This document shows, in pieces, positions 7,558 through 16,755 of a stretch of DNA of 64,000 nucleotides. Below the pieces are notes generated by a model. The model saw nothing but the letters and a program-made list of their open reading frames with translations, was not told the DNA's origin and did no database searches. The number at the start of each line of letters is the position of its first letter. Position 1 is the first letter of the stretch. The position numbers and the translations under genes were made by a program. The stretch is from Idiomarina zobellii (lineage in GTDB: Bacteria > Pseudomonadota > Gammaproteobacteria > Enterobacterales > Alteromonadaceae), in the NCBI RefSeq assembly GCF_900100855.1, contig NZ_FNCB01000005.1, positions 105,250 through 169,249 on the forward strand, written 5' to 3'.

Positions 7558-9597
7558 TTACTTATTGGTTTCTATGTCGTCGTTAAGATCTTCATCGTGT
7601 TTTTCGAGATCCCACGGCAGAACACCCGGACTGTGGTGTCTGAAGTGCAGGTAGTTCTCGAATTGGTTAATCACGTCATTGATGATATCCGACGATTCAT
7701 AACCGTAAAGATCATACGACTGACCACCCTGTCTCAGGAACACCTCGGCACGATAGTACGTTTCGCGATTTTGGTCGTTGCTAAGCACAAACTCAGGTAA
7801 CAAGTAGTCGCGCAGACGTATTTCGTAAGCGAAGTCCAAGTCATTTTCTTTTTCAACGCTTAAAATAATACGGTTGTGCTCCTCATCCGTCGTGAACTCA
7901 GCTGGCCAGTCCTGGCTTTTCAGCTCTTCTTTTACTTTTTTCAAAGATTCTGTCGCTGGTCCGTTAATAAATTCCAGTACAGGCTCTTTTTTCGGAAAGT
8001 CGACCAGGCCGGCTAAGCGTTTTTTCCAATAGTCAGGACCTTCGTTAACACCGCGACGGTGATGATGGCGATGGCTCTTCAGACTGTTGTATTGGTGCCC
8101 TTCAATAACCAACGCACGCCACATTCCGGCCGCCGATATCAAAATAATGACAGCGAACGGTAAGGCACTAGTTATTGCTGCGGTTTGCAGCGCGCCTAAG
8201 CCGCCGGCAACCAGCAGTACTGCCGCAACAACGCCTTCACTACTTGCCCAGAAAACACGCTGCCATACAGGTGTTTCCATACCACCGGATGCTAACGAGT
8301 CGATAACCAGTGAGCCAGAGTCCGATGATGTCACGAAGAAGGTAATAATTAAGAGCACAGTGACAAAGCTAACAATGCTGGTCAGAGGCAGTTCTTCGTA
8401 GAGTTTAAACAGGGCTATGGCCTGGTTATCCTGCACTTCAGAGATGAGTGCTGTGTAACCTTCGTTCATGATCATATTCAATGCGGTATCGCCAAATACG
8501 GCGAACCAGAAGAACGTGAATATGGTAGGCACGAACATGACCCCAAAAACAAACTGGCGAATAGTGCGACCGCGACTGATTTTGGCAATGAACAGCCCAA
8601 CGAACGGTGCCCAGGCGATGGTCCAGCCGAAGATAAATAGCGTCCAGTTACCAATCCAGTCACTGCGTTCATAAGCTTGCAAGTTAAAGGTACGTTCCAC
8701 AATGCCGCTTAAGTAAGCGCCAGTGTTTTGCAGGAAGGTTTCCAGAATGTGGATTGTAGGTCCGGCAATGAACACGAATAATAGTAGGAAAAGCACCAGT
8801 GTCATGTTCAACAGAGACAGCCGTTTAATCCCTTTATCCATGCCGGCAACAACCGATGCTATCGCGGCGAGAGTAATAACACCTATTGCAATAATTTGCA
8901 CGGTGGTCCCCACAGGAATGTCTTCCCACAAATAGTTGAGGCCGGTGTTTATTTGTATCACCGACAAGCCCAAGGTTGTGGCAATACCAAACATAGTTCC
9001 CAGCACCGCAAAGGTATCTACAGCGTGTCCTATTGGGCCATTAATTTTCTCGCCAATTAGCGGATACAGCGTAGAGCGCATGGACAGTGGAAGGCCATGT
9101 CGGAATGAGAAATATGCCAGAACTAATCCCACTAGGCCATAAATAGCCCAAATGTGGAAGCCCCAGTGGAAGTAGGCAATTTGCATAGCCTGTTTAGCGG
9201 AGCCAATTGTTTCAGCCGCGCCTGCGGGCGGTTCCGCGTAATGTAAGACAGGCTCTGAGACACCGAAAAAAAGTAAAGCAATACCGTAACCCGCCGAAAA
9301 CAGCATGGCGAACCAAGAGGTAAAGCTGTATTCCGGTTCACAATGGTCGGGACCTAATTTAATACGCCCCCAGCGCGATATTGCCACACCAATAATGAAT
9401 ACTAAGAAAAGAGCGACGGCGAGCATGTAAAACCAACCAAAGTTGTCAGTAATACCTGCTAACGTCCAGTTAAAAAGTTCACCGGCTTTTTCAGGCGCAC
9501 TCAACGTCCCTATCACCAGCAAAGTAATCACAATAACAGCCGGTAAAAACACCGGAATCAATATTGCGTTGTGCCACTTAGCTTTCTCCGCTGACAT
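7558..9597 (-). CDS. betT: BCCT-family choline/betaine transporter (BetT-like)
   Basis: A 679-residue inner-membrane protein of the betaine/choline/carnitine transporter family, close in length to E. coli BetT (677). Twelve membrane segments lie in about residues 10-505. They include SAGYGIALLFFGVSEPVLHYAEPP and the signature WTLFIFGWTIAWAPFVGLFIAKISRGRT. A cytoplasmic tail of about 170 residues follows, as in BetT-type osmoregulated members. It should import a quaternary amine with protons or sodium for osmoprotection. No betA, betB or betI gene is adjacent, so choline versus betaine is not settled. The start ATG 9597 is preceded by a GGAG-like site. Confidence 0.85.
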   Translation of the reverse strand: MSAEKAKWHNAILIPVFLPAVIVITLLVIGTLSAPEKAGELFNWTLAGITDNFGWFYMLAVALFLVFIIGVAISRWGRIKLGPDHCEPEYSFTSWFAMLFSAGYGIALLFFGVSEPVLHYAEPPAGAAETIGSAKQAMQIAYFHWGFHIWAIYGLVGLVLAYFSFRHGLPLSMRSTLYPLIGEKINGPIGHAVDTFAVLGTMFGIATTLGLSVIQINTGLNYLWEDIPVGTTVQIIAIGVITLAAIASVVAGMDKGIKRLSLLNMTLVLFLLLFVFIAGPTIHILETFLQNTGAYLSGIVERTFNLQAYERSDWIGNWTLFIFGWTIAWAPFVGLFIAKISRGRTIRQFVFGVMFVPTIFTFFWFAVFGDTALNMIMNEGYTALISEVQDNQAIALFKLYEELPLTSIVSFVTVLLIITFFVTSSDSGSLVIDSLASGGMETPVWQRVFWASSEGVVAAVLLVAGGLGALQTAAITSALPFAVIILISAAGMWRALVIEGHQYNSLKSHRHHHRRGVNEGPDYWKKRLAGLVDFPKKEPVLEFINGPATESLKKVKEELKSQDWPAEFTTDEEHNRIILSVEKENDLDFAYEIRLRDYLLPEFVLSNDQNRETYYRAEVFLRQGGQSYDLYGYESSDIINDVINQFENYLHFRHHSPGVLPWDLEKHDEDLNDDIETNK

Positions 9598-9743
9598 AAA
9601 AACTCCTGTTTTTATTATGGTTTGTATATATATAGCGTACTTATTTTGTTTTGTAATGGGTCACTTTACATTTCTTTTACTGCTTATTTTGTAATCTTTA
9701 AGGTATGATGAGCGCTTATTCATATTTATGAGTTAGCGGTTAT

Positions 9744-10913
9744 ATGAATGCTCAGAAGTCATCAGTTGATTTAGTCAGTTTAACAAACGCACTGCCTGGT
9801 GCTGTCTATCAGTTAGAGTTAACCGAGAATGGCGACTGGCACTTTCATTTTGTCAGCGAAGGCATCGAAAGTATTTACGGCTGTTCGGTGGCCGACCTTC
9901 AGCAAAACACCTGTGTGCTTAAAGACATTATTGTTGCAGACGATTATGACTCTGTGGTTAATAGTTTGCTTGATTCGGCGAAGTACCAAATTCCGTGGAA
10001 CAAAGAATACAGAGTAGTTCGTAATGGCGAAATCCACTGGGTTTATGGGCACGCGGTGACTGAAAAGCAGGCTAATGGCAGCACTCTTTGGAAAGGCCAA
10101 TTGCTGGATATTACTGAGCGTAAGCAGTTAGAGCTGACGGTTAAAAGACATCAACGGAATCTTGAACTTGCCGAACGGGTCGCTAACTTAGGCCACTGGA
10201 AATTGAACTTAAACACCGGCAAGTCGGTTTGGTCAGACACGGTGTACGAGCTCTACGGCTTAGAAAAAAGCAAGACTGACCCTGGCCTCGATATCGTCAT
10301 GGAAAAAACGCACCCGCAGGACCGTCAGGCAGTCACGGAAGCCATTGAAGCCGCTAAAAAGTCTGGTGTTCGTGACGTTGAGCACCGTATTATTCGTAGC
10401 GATGACACTGTTCGTTGGTTGCGAGAGTCGGGTATTTATCAGCTCGATGAAAATGGTGATGAGATCATCTTTGGTACGGTGCAGGACATTACCGAATACA
10501 AAGAAATGGAGCTGAAACTTCGCAGTACCGGTGGTGAAGACGAGCACACCGGTTTTTACAACCGACGTATGATGCTACGCGCATTGCAGCGGCGCTTTAG
10601 TTTTTATAAAGCACACCCAGAATACCCATACTTTTTGTTGGTTCTGCAAGTGACTAACGACGCCAAAACGCTGGCGCATACGGCAGAAATTGTTCGCGCA
10701 AATATCAGAGATTACGATACTCCCGGGCACTTGGGTAAAGGCTTAATTACTGTGCTGCTGTCAACGCTGTCGTCACCCGAAAATAAAAGCAGTCTTCGAC
10801 GAGTTATGGCGCAACTCTCTAATGCCGGCATTGAAGGTCATTGTATGTTGGAAGAGGCTCGAAGCACCGACAGTCGGTTCGATGACATCTTGACGCGCGC
10901 GTTGCCTAAATAA
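9744..10913 (+). CDS. Double-PAS sensor protein with a decayed GGDEF domain
   Basis: A 389-residue cytoplasmic protein without membrane segments. Two PAS/PAC units are visible, about 12-130 (ending GQLLDITERKQLE) and 140-258 (ending TVQDITEYKEMEL). The last 125 residues start like a GGDEF domain (DEHTGFYNRRMMLRALQRR, compare DxLTGLxNR), but the GGDEF signature is gone. GHLGKGLITVLLS stands where it should be, so cyclase activity is not expected. It may instead act as a binding or interaction module. It is divergent from the BCCT transporter and monocistronic. PAS ligands are unknown. Confidence 0.75.
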   Translation: MNAQKSSVDLVSLTNALPGAVYQLELTENGDWHFHFVSEGIESIYGCSVADLQQNTCVLKDIIVADDYDSVVNSLLDSAKYQIPWNKEYRVVRNGEIHWVYGHAVTEKQANGSTLWKGQLLDITERKQLELTVKRHQRNLELAERVANLGHWKLNLNTGKSVWSDTVYELYGLEKSKTDPGLDIVMEKTHPQDRQAVTEAIEAAKKSGVRDVEHRIIRSDDTVRWLRESGIYQLDENGDEIIFGTVQDITEYKEMELKLRSTGGEDEHTGFYNRRMMLRALQRRFSFYKAHPEYPYFLLVLQVTNDAKTLAHTAEIVRANIRDYDTPGHLGKGLITVLLSTLSSPENKSSLRRVMAQLSNAGIEGHCMLEEARSTDSRFDDILTRALPK

Positions 10914-10925
10914 ACCCAGTTTAAC

Positions 10926-11144
10926 TTAAAGAGTCCAGTCCTTGCGCTTGCCCATGCTATTGGTTGGAATCGCGCTTCCAAAGCTAACATGAGTGGGGAT
11001 TTCAATATCGATCAGTTGCTCGCTCAACCACTGTTTCAGGCTGGTCTCTGTCAGGTTGTCGCAGCCGCTTTTCATAACGACATAAGCTTTTAATCCCTCG
11101 CCTTCTTCATGCTTTTTCTTCCGTACAGCTGCAGCTTCTTTTAA
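10926..11144 (-). pseudogene. C-terminal remnant of an AMP-forming acyl-CoA synthetase
   Basis: An open reading of 72 codons on the minus strand runs from an upstream in-frame stop at 11147 to the TAA at 10926 and has no plausible start codon. Its residues match the C-terminal domain of the AMP-ligase family: KEAAAVRKKKHEEGEGLKAYVV, then LKQWLSEQL, then PTHVSFGSAIPTNSMGKRKDW, where the penultimate-region lysine (PTNSMGK) is the usual adenylation lysine. The N-terminal 400 or more residues are absent, so this is a leftover of a deleted gene. Apart from this remnant, the 360-base gap between the PAS gene and the TetR gene holds no gene. Confidence 0.7.
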
Positions 11145-11273
11145 TTAATTTCACTTCTTATTGTATCGGAATGGCTCAGGTTAGATCACATTCCTTAACA
11201 AATTCTTTACTGTAATAACCAAAATAGCGGTCTATACTTAATTTTTTATGAGCAACACCAAGGGGACACAAGG

Positions 11274-11864
11274 ATGCCAAGAACACCCCAGTTTCACCGT
11301 GAGACAGCATTAAATAATGCGCTGCAGTTATTCTGGCGGCAGGGTTACCATGCCACTTCAATGAAAGATATTGAGGAAGCGATGGATATGCGACCGGGTA
11401 GCATTTATGCGGCGTTTGGTAATAAAGAATCTTTATTTAAAGAAGCGTTGGACTCGTACTTTGCTATGGTTGAGGAAGACTTTAAAAATACCATTGCCAA
11501 GCAACCATCGGTATTGCAGGGCTTTCGCCAGTATCTTAAAAATATCGCAAAAGCGGATGAGAGCTGCGCACCGACAAAGGCCTGTATGTTGGTGAAAACT
11601 TTATTGGAATTTACGCCGGAAGACAAAGCCTTCAGCGAGCCCGTGCATGCGTATTTAGACTCGATTGAAGCAATGTTTACTGAAGCACTGAGTGAAGCTC
11701 AAAGCCGTGGCGAACTGAGTAGACAGAGCTCTCCTGAAAAGTTGGCAAGACTAATACAAACCAATGTTATTGGCTTAAGAACCATGGCTCGACGCAGTAT
11801 TTCACAGTCACAACTTGAAGCTTTGGTCGATGATGTGGTCGCTCGTATTATTCCTGTGAATTAA
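11274..11864 (+). CDS. TetR/AcrR-family transcriptional regulator
   Basis: A 196-residue one-component repressor. The N-terminal helix-turn-helix is LNNALQLFWRQGYHATSMKDIEEAMDMRPGSIYAAFGNKESLFKEAL (about 13-60). The C-terminal ligand and dimer region has cysteines in DESCAPTKACMLVKTLLEF (about residues 96-106), which could sense electrophiles as in NemR-type members, though this is only a suggestion. RBS AAGG lies before ATG 11274. The last 17 bases overlap the end of the convergent MFS permease gene, its most likely functional partner by position. A short symmetric TAGCGGTCTA upstream (11226-11235) could be its own operator. Confidence 0.8.
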   Translation: MPRTPQFHRETALNNALQLFWRQGYHATSMKDIEEAMDMRPGSIYAAFGNKESLFKEALDSYFAMVEEDFKNTIAKQPSVLQGFRQYLKNIAKADESCAPTKACMLVKTLLEFTPEDKAFSEPVHAYLDSIEAMFTEALSEAQSRGELSRQSSPEKLARLIQTNVIGLRTMARRSISQSQLEALVDDVVARIIPVN

Positions 11865-13062
11865 ACAAGCCTTTGTAGCCTTTAGGATTAAACTGCCACG
11901 TCATTGCTAAAATAATGACACCGACGAGAATATGTAGTTGCCAACCGAATGTGTAGTTACCGGAAAAGTCGCGGAACCAACCGGTAACTAACGGCATTAA
12001 ACTGGCAAACATAAACCCAATACCCTGCATGAAGGACACCAGGCGACCAGCCTGAACGGGATTGTCGATATGGTCTAGCGCCATAACAATGCACAGTGGG
12101 AAAGCGCCACCCAAACCAAAACCGCAAAGTGCCGACCACAGCCAGGGCGACACATTTGGAAACCAACTCAGACCGACAAATCCAACCATTTGTGTGAGTA
12201 CAGCCAACGCTAACCAAGGGCGGCGATCTTGTGAACGTGATAACGCGGGTAAAATTAAAGCGCCAATCACCTGAACTAACGAAAAAAGCGCCAGTAAATT
12301 ACCTGAGGCCTGTGCAGACCAACCGAACTCGGCGTAAAAAGGTGCTATCCAAGCAATGAAGCCCGCGTAACCGGCATTAACCAGTGCAAAATAAGCCCCC
12401 AGAATCCAGGCTCGTGGTGTTTTATAGGCACGCAGCAGCAAATGTCGTGGTGGTACGCTGGCAACAGGTGTTCGGTTAACCGGTAAATACCAAATAACGA
12501 ATACCAGAGCCGCTAACAGGCTCCAGCTCCCCATGGCTTGGTATCGCTCAGGTAGCAAGCCGGCAGCCCAGGGAGTGGCAACCGCGCCTAACGCAGCCCC
12601 GCCCATCAGGGCTGCCGACCAAAGACCGGTCACTAAGCCGAGCCGTTTCAAATATTGCTGCTTGGTGAGCTCGGGAATAACAATGTGCAGCAGTGAGATA
12701 CCGACACCGCCAACAATAGCGCTGGTCATCATACTGGTGCTGGTAGGCTCAAATAAGCGCGCGATAAGGCCGGCCGTTAAAATAAGCAGCCCCAGTCCAA
12801 TACCGTGGCGGTAACCCAGAGCAGTAGTGACACGCCCGGCAAACAACGCCATAGCGCCAATCATTAAAATTGGAATGGTGGTGAGCAATGAAACTTCACT
12901 GAACGACAAGCCGGTTATGTCGCGTAACTCGCCGGTTAGTGGTCCGATAGAGGTCAGCAAAGGCCTTAAGTTCAGCCCTAGTAACACTAATACCGCTAAG
13001 CTCAGTGCAAGTCGAACGCCTGACGGAGCAGGAGTGAATGTTGGCTCTTTTTGCAAACTCAT
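11848..13062 (-). CDS. CynX/NimT-family MFS permease
   Basis: A 404-residue inner-membrane permease with twelve predicted segments. NLRPLLTSIGPLTGELRDITGLSFSEVSLLTTIP near the N-terminus is characteristic of the CynX/NimT (cyanate/2-nitroimidazole) branch of the major facilitator superfamily. Members export or import small organic compounds, and the substrate here is unknown. Its stop overlaps the end of the convergent TetR gene by 17 bases, and it is divergent from gmk. Confidence 0.8.
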   Translation of the reverse strand: MSLQKEPTFTPAPSGVRLALSLAVLVLLGLNLRPLLTSIGPLTGELRDITGLSFSEVSLLTTIPILMIGAMALFAGRVTTALGYRHGIGLGLLILTAGLIARLFEPTSTSMMTSAIVGGVGISLLHIVIPELTKQQYLKRLGLVTGLWSAALMGGAALGAVATPWAAGLLPERYQAMGSWSLLAALVFVIWYLPVNRTPVASVPPRHLLLRAYKTPRAWILGAYFALVNAGYAGFIAWIAPFYAEFGWSAQASGNLLALFSLVQVIGALILPALSRSQDRRPWLALAVLTQMVGFVGLSWFPNVSPWLWSALCGFGLGGAFPLCIVMALDHIDNPVQAGRLVSFMQGIGFMFASLMPLVTGWFRDFSGNYTFGWQLHILVGVIILAMTWQFNPKGYKGLFNSQE

Positions 13063-13171
13063 ACCGCTGGTTATTTAAAACCTTACTTTACTGAATTTTT
13101 ATCGTTGTGTGAAACCGTGTTATTCTTTGGCGCCAACAGTCGCTATCCTTTTCTTAGAAAGAGTACCCGTT

Positions 13172-13813
13172 ATGACCGCATCTACGGCGCCAGGGAATTT
13201 ATTTATTGTTGCTGCTCCGAGTGGTGCAGGCAAATCGAGTTTAATAAAAGCCTTGTTGGACAAGTACGCCGACGACTCCATGCAAGTGTCTGTATCGTCA
13301 ACCACACGAGCCCCCAGACCCGGAGAAGTTGACGGTGTACACTATCACTTTCTAAAGGTTGATGAGTTTGAACAGCGCATAGCAGCGGGCGAGTTTTATG
13401 AATGGGCTAAGGTGTTTGATAACTACTACGGCACTTCTCGTAAAGTGGTCGAATCGCTTCTGGCTGAAGGCAAAGATGTCTTTTTAGATATTGACTGGCA
13501 GGGAGCGCAGCAAGTCCGCGAACATTACCCCGATGTGCGCTCTATTTTCATTGTACCGCCAAGCTTGGCTATTTTAGAGCAGCGTTTGCGAGCACGAGGA
13601 CAAGACTCTGAAGAGGTTATAGCGAAGCGTATGGCGAAAGCCCAGGCAGAAATGTCGCATTATCATGAGTTCGATTACCTGCTGGTGAACGACGATTTTA
13701 ATGACTCGTTAAATGCGTTGGAGCACATTGTTATGGCACAACGCCACAAAATGCCGCACCAGCAAGTAAGATATTCGCAGGTATTGAAGGAATTACTTGG
13801 ATCGTCCGACTGA
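13172..13813 (+). CDS. gmk: Guanylate kinase
   Basis: A 213-residue enzyme that phosphorylates GMP to GDP with ATP. The P-loop [10 protein letters not shown] is near residues 15-24. The GMP-binding section follows ([19 protein letters not shown], about 40-58), with [16 protein letters not shown]. The ATG at 13172 gives the usual length (E. coli about 207), so the 21-residue extension from 13109 is not adopted. It heads the gmk-rpoZ-spoT series common in gammaproteobacteria, which ties guanine nucleotide supply to the stringent response genes behind it. Confidence 0.95.
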   Translation: MTASTAPGNLFIVAAPSGAGKSSLIKALLDKYADDSMQVSVSSTTRAPRPGEVDGVHYHFLKVDEFEQRIAAGEFYEWAKVFDNYYGTSRKVVESLLAEGKDVFLDIDWQGAQQVREHYPDVRSIFIVPPSLAILEQRLRARGQDSEEVIAKRMAKAQAEMSHYHEFDYLLVNDDFNDSLNALEHIVMAQRHKMPHQQVRYSQVLKELLGSSD

Positions 13814-13825
13814 ATTCCGTATAAT
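13797..13825 (+). promoter_or_regulatory. Sigma-70-like promoter for rpoZ
   Basis: TTGGAT (13797-13802) and a perfect TATAAT (13820-13825) are separated by exactly 17 bases. They overlap the last codons of gmk and lie about 50 bases before rpoZ. This gives rpoZ and perhaps spoT expression independent of gmk. Confidence 0.65.
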
Positions 13826-13876
13826 TCTTAGCCTTTCGAAAAATGTCACTCAAGTTTTAGTGGGAGTAAGTAAACC

Positions 13877-14146
13877 ATGGCTCGCGTAACCGTAGAAGAT
13901 GCTGTAGACCGTGTAGGTAACCGTTTTGATTTAATTTTGTTAGCGTCACGCCGTGCGCGTCAAATTGCTAATGGAAAAGAGCCTCTCGTTGAAACCAAAA
14001 ATGAAAAGCCAACCGTGATTGCGTTGCGTGAAATTGAGCATGGCTTAATTGACAGCGCACGTTTAGACGTAGAAGAGCAAGCCGCTCAGCAAGAGCAAGA
14101 CGCAGAAGAGCTGCGTGCTGTTGACGCTTTGCGTGGCATTGAATAA
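13877..14146 (+). CDS. rpoZ: RNA polymerase omega subunit
   Basis: An 89-residue protein. The N-terminus [30 protein letters not shown] is almost invariant in omega subunits. Omega binds the beta-prime subunit, helps polymerase assembly and forms part of one ppGpp-binding site, which fits its place before spoT. The C-terminal tail is acidic and glutamine-rich. RBS GGGAG lies before ATG 13877. Confidence 0.96.
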   Translation: MARVTVEDAVDRVGNRFDLILLASRRARQIANGKEPLVETKNEKPTVIALREIEHGLIDSARLDVEEQAAQQEQDAEELRAVDALRGIE

Positions 14147-14159
14147 CAGATATCAGTTC

Positions 14160-14183
14160 GCCAACGGTATCAATACCGTTGGC
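14160..14183 (+). other. Stable hairpin between rpoZ and spoT
   Basis: A perfect 10-bp inverted repeat GCCAACGGTA/TACCGTTGGC (14160-14169 with 14174-14183) has the four-base loop TCAA. No T run follows, so it is not a standard terminator. It could protect the upstream mRNA end, be a processing site or attenuate spoT expression. It lies 13 bases after the rpoZ stop. Confidence 0.65.
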
Positions 14184-14248
14184 AAATCTCGCAAATCCCC
14201 TTATTCTGAAAGTATATCCATTGTCCAGTCTTAACTGGGGAGTTCTCG

Positions 14249-16354
14249 GTGTACCTATTTGAAGGTTTAAAAGCGCAAATTAGCGAGTATCTGCCGTCCG
14301 ATCAGGTGGACAGAGTGGCGGAAGCCTTTGTCGTGGCTAATGATGCTCACAGCACACAGAAGCGCAGTAGTGGTGAACCTTATATTACCCATCCTGTGGC
14401 AGTAGCCAGCTTACTGGCCGATATGCGGTTAGACTGTGAAACTATTATGGCGGCGTTGTTGCACGACGTTATAGAAGATACCGAAACCAGTCAGGAAGAT
14501 CTTGCCGAGCAATTTGGCTCAACCGTTGCCAGTCTTGTAGAAGGGGTTTCTAAGCTCGACAAACTGCAATTTAACTCCAAAGAAGAGGCGCAAGCGGAAA
14601 ACTATCGCAAAATGATAATGGCAATGGTGCAGGACATTCGCGTGGTTTTGATAAAACTCGCGGACAGAACGCACAACATGCGTACCATTGAGCACCTGCG
14701 TCCGGACAAGCGTCGCCGCATTGCGCGAGAAACCTTAGAAATATACGCGCCACTGGCTCACCGGCTGGGCATTCACGACATTAAAAATGAGCTTGAGCAT
14801 TTAGGCTTTTGGGCGCTTTACCCATGGCGCGCTCGACTGCTTGAGTCTGAAGTTAAAAAAGCGCGGGGTAACCGTCGTGAATTTACGGATCGGGTAAAAA
14901 GCGAGATAAGCTCTCGCCTGGAAGGGAATAATATCAGTGCCCGAGTGCTGGGCCGCGAAAAGCATCTGCACAGCATTTATCGAAAAATGCAGACCAAAGA
15001 GCTCAAATTTGAGCAGGTCATGGATATTTATGCGTTTCGCGTCATTGTTGACAGTGTTGATACTTGCTACCGCGTTTTAGGGGCGCTGCATAATCTGTAC
15101 AAACCTATCGAGACACGCTTTAAAGATTATATTGCCATCCCTAAGTCGAACGGTTATCAGTCATTGCATACCTCATTAAAAGGTCCGCATGGTGTACCTG
15201 TCGAAATCCAAATTCGTACCGAAGAAATGGACTTGATGGCTGACCGTGGGGTTGCTGCTCATTGGATGTATAAGAAAACTGATGACTCCGGCACCACCGC
15301 ACAGGTGCGGGCTCGCAAGTGGATGCAGAGCCTACTGGAACTGCAGCAAAGTGCGGGGAACTCATTCGAATTTATTGAAAGTGTTAAGTCGGACTTATTC
15401 CCGGAAGAAATTTATGTATTCAGCCCGGACGGGCGTATTACCGAGCTTCCGCAGGGAGCGACAGCAGTCGACTTTGCCTACGCAGTGCATACCGACATTG
15501 GCAATACCTGCATTGGCGCGCGAGTCAATCATCGTGCTTACTCGCTGAGCAAACCACTGGAAACCGGACAAACGGTGGAAATAAAAACGGCACCAAATTC
15601 GCGCCCGAATATTGCCTGGCTGAATTTTGTGGTAACGGGCAAAGCTCGTGCGAAAATACGTCAGTATTTGAAAAGCCAGGAAGCGGACGAAGCCCAACAG
15701 CTGGGTGAGCGCTTACTTCGCTCAGCACTTGGACCTGTCAGTTATGATGATATTCCTGAGTCTGAATTTGAGCGCGTTCTGAAAGATACTAAAGTGGCGT
15801 CGAAAGAAGAGCTACTGAAGCAAATTGGTTTGGGCAATTTAATGTCCATAGCCATAGCGAAGCGTCTGTTAGGCGAGTTACAGCCATTAAAAGACGAGAA
15901 TGCTTCTGAAAAAAGCCTGTCAATTAAAGGGGCGGAAGGCTTATTGGTTAGCTTTGCTAAATGCTGTCGACCTATCCCAGGTGACGATATTATTGCTCAT
16001 GTCAGCCCCGGCAAGGGCTTGGTTATTCATCGTCGCGAGTGTAAAAACGTGCGCGGTCATGAGGATGATCCGGGACGTTACTTCCCTGTTGAGTGGGATA
16101 ACAAACCAGAAGCGGAATTTATTTCTGAAATTAGAATCGAAATTATTAACCACCAAGGCGTTTTAGCCCGGTTAACTTCTTCAATAGCGACCACCGGTTG
16201 TAATATTGACGGACTGAAAACAGAAGAAATTGACGCCAATATTTACTTTATCGATGTCGCATTAACGATAAGAAACCGGAAACATTTAGCGGATGTGATA
16301 CGTCATATTCGTAAAATGCCGGATGTTCAGCGCGTGACGCGCTTAAGGAAGTAG
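14249..16354 (+). CDS. spoT: Bifunctional (p)ppGpp synthetase/hydrolase
   Basis: A 701-residue protein. The order is HD hydrolase domain (H72-D73 in LLHDVIEDT), synthetase domain (YAFRVIVD, then [20 protein letters not shown], about 240-330), TGS domain (about 385-445, [24 protein letters not shown]), and a C-terminal ACT domain (about 625-701). SpoT degrades ppGpp and makes it under starvation. The start is GTG 14249: VYLFEGL aligns with MYLFESL of E. coli SpoT and a GGGG box lies ahead. It is followed 1 base later by ridA. Confidence 0.96.
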   Translation: MYLFEGLKAQISEYLPSDQVDRVAEAFVVANDAHSTQKRSSGEPYITHPVAVASLLADMRLDCETIMAALLHDVIEDTETSQEDLAEQFGSTVASLVEGVSKLDKLQFNSKEEAQAENYRKMIMAMVQDIRVVLIKLADRTHNMRTIEHLRPDKRRRIARETLEIYAPLAHRLGIHDIKNELEHLGFWALYPWRARLLESEVKKARGNRREFTDRVKSEISSRLEGNNISARVLGREKHLHSIYRKMQTKELKFEQVMDIYAFRVIVDSVDTCYRVLGALHNLYKPIETRFKDYIAIPKSNGYQSLHTSLKGPHGVPVEIQIRTEEMDLMADRGVAAHWMYKKTDDSGTTAQVRARKWMQSLLELQQSAGNSFEFIESVKSDLFPEEIYVFSPDGRITELPQGATAVDFAYAVHTDIGNTCIGARVNHRAYSLSKPLETGQTVEIKTAPNSRPNIAWLNFVVTGKARAKIRQYLKSQEADEAQQLGERLLRSALGPVSYDDIPESEFERVLKDTKVASKEELLKQIGLGNLMSIAIAKRLLGELQPLKDENASEKSLSIKGAEGLLVSFAKCCRPIPGDDIIAHVSPGKGLVIHRRECKNVRGHEDDPGRYFPVEWDNKPEAEFISEIRIEIINHQGVLARLTSSIATTGCNIDGLKTEEIDANIYFIDVALTIRNRKHLADVIRHIRKMPDVQRVTRLRK

Positions 16355-16355
16355 T

Positions 16356-16748
16356 ATGTCAAAAGTCATTATTTCTACCGATAACGCACCTGCTGCTATT
16401 GGCACTTATTCGCAGGCGGTAAAAATTGGAACAACTGTGTACCTGTCTGGGCAAATTCCATTGGTACCGGAAACTATGGAGCTGGTTAGCGAAGACTTCA
16501 CTGCACAAGCGGAGCAAGTTTTTAAAAACCTGACCGCTGTCTGTGAAGCTGCCGGTGGCGAACTGCAGGACATGGTTAAGTTGCAAATTTACTTAACCGA
16601 TTTGGGCGAGTTCGCTATTGTGAATGAAGTGATGGCGAAGTTCTTCAAAGAACCTTACCCAGCCCGTGCAGCTATTGGCGTGAAGCAATTGCCAAAAGGC
16701 GCACAGATTGAGATAGACGGCATTTTAGAGTTGCCGAGTACTAACTAA
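16356..16748 (+). CDS. ridA: RidA reactive intermediate (enamine/imine) deaminase
   Basis: A 130-residue protein of the YjgF/YER057c/UK114 family. Key residues are G32 in YLSGQIP, R104 in YPARAAIGV, which binds the carboxylate of the imine, and E119 in AQIEIDGI. It hydrolyses 2-aminoacrylate and related enamines made by PLP enzymes, releasing ammonia. It starts one base after spoT, as in many gammaproteobacteria, and is probably cotranscribed. It is convergent with the antiporter gene. Confidence 0.93.
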   Translation: MSKVIISTDNAPAAIGTYSQAVKIGTTVYLSGQIPLVPETMELVSEDFTAQAEQVFKNLTAVCEAAGGELQDMVKLQIYLTDLGEFAIVNEVMAKFFKEPYPARAAIGVKQLPKGAQIEIDGILELPSTN

Positions 16749-16755
16749 GTTAGGC

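Noticed and set aside
13109..13171. Longer gmk start
   Set aside because: The extra 21 residues are unlike guanylate kinases. ATG 13172 gives the family length.
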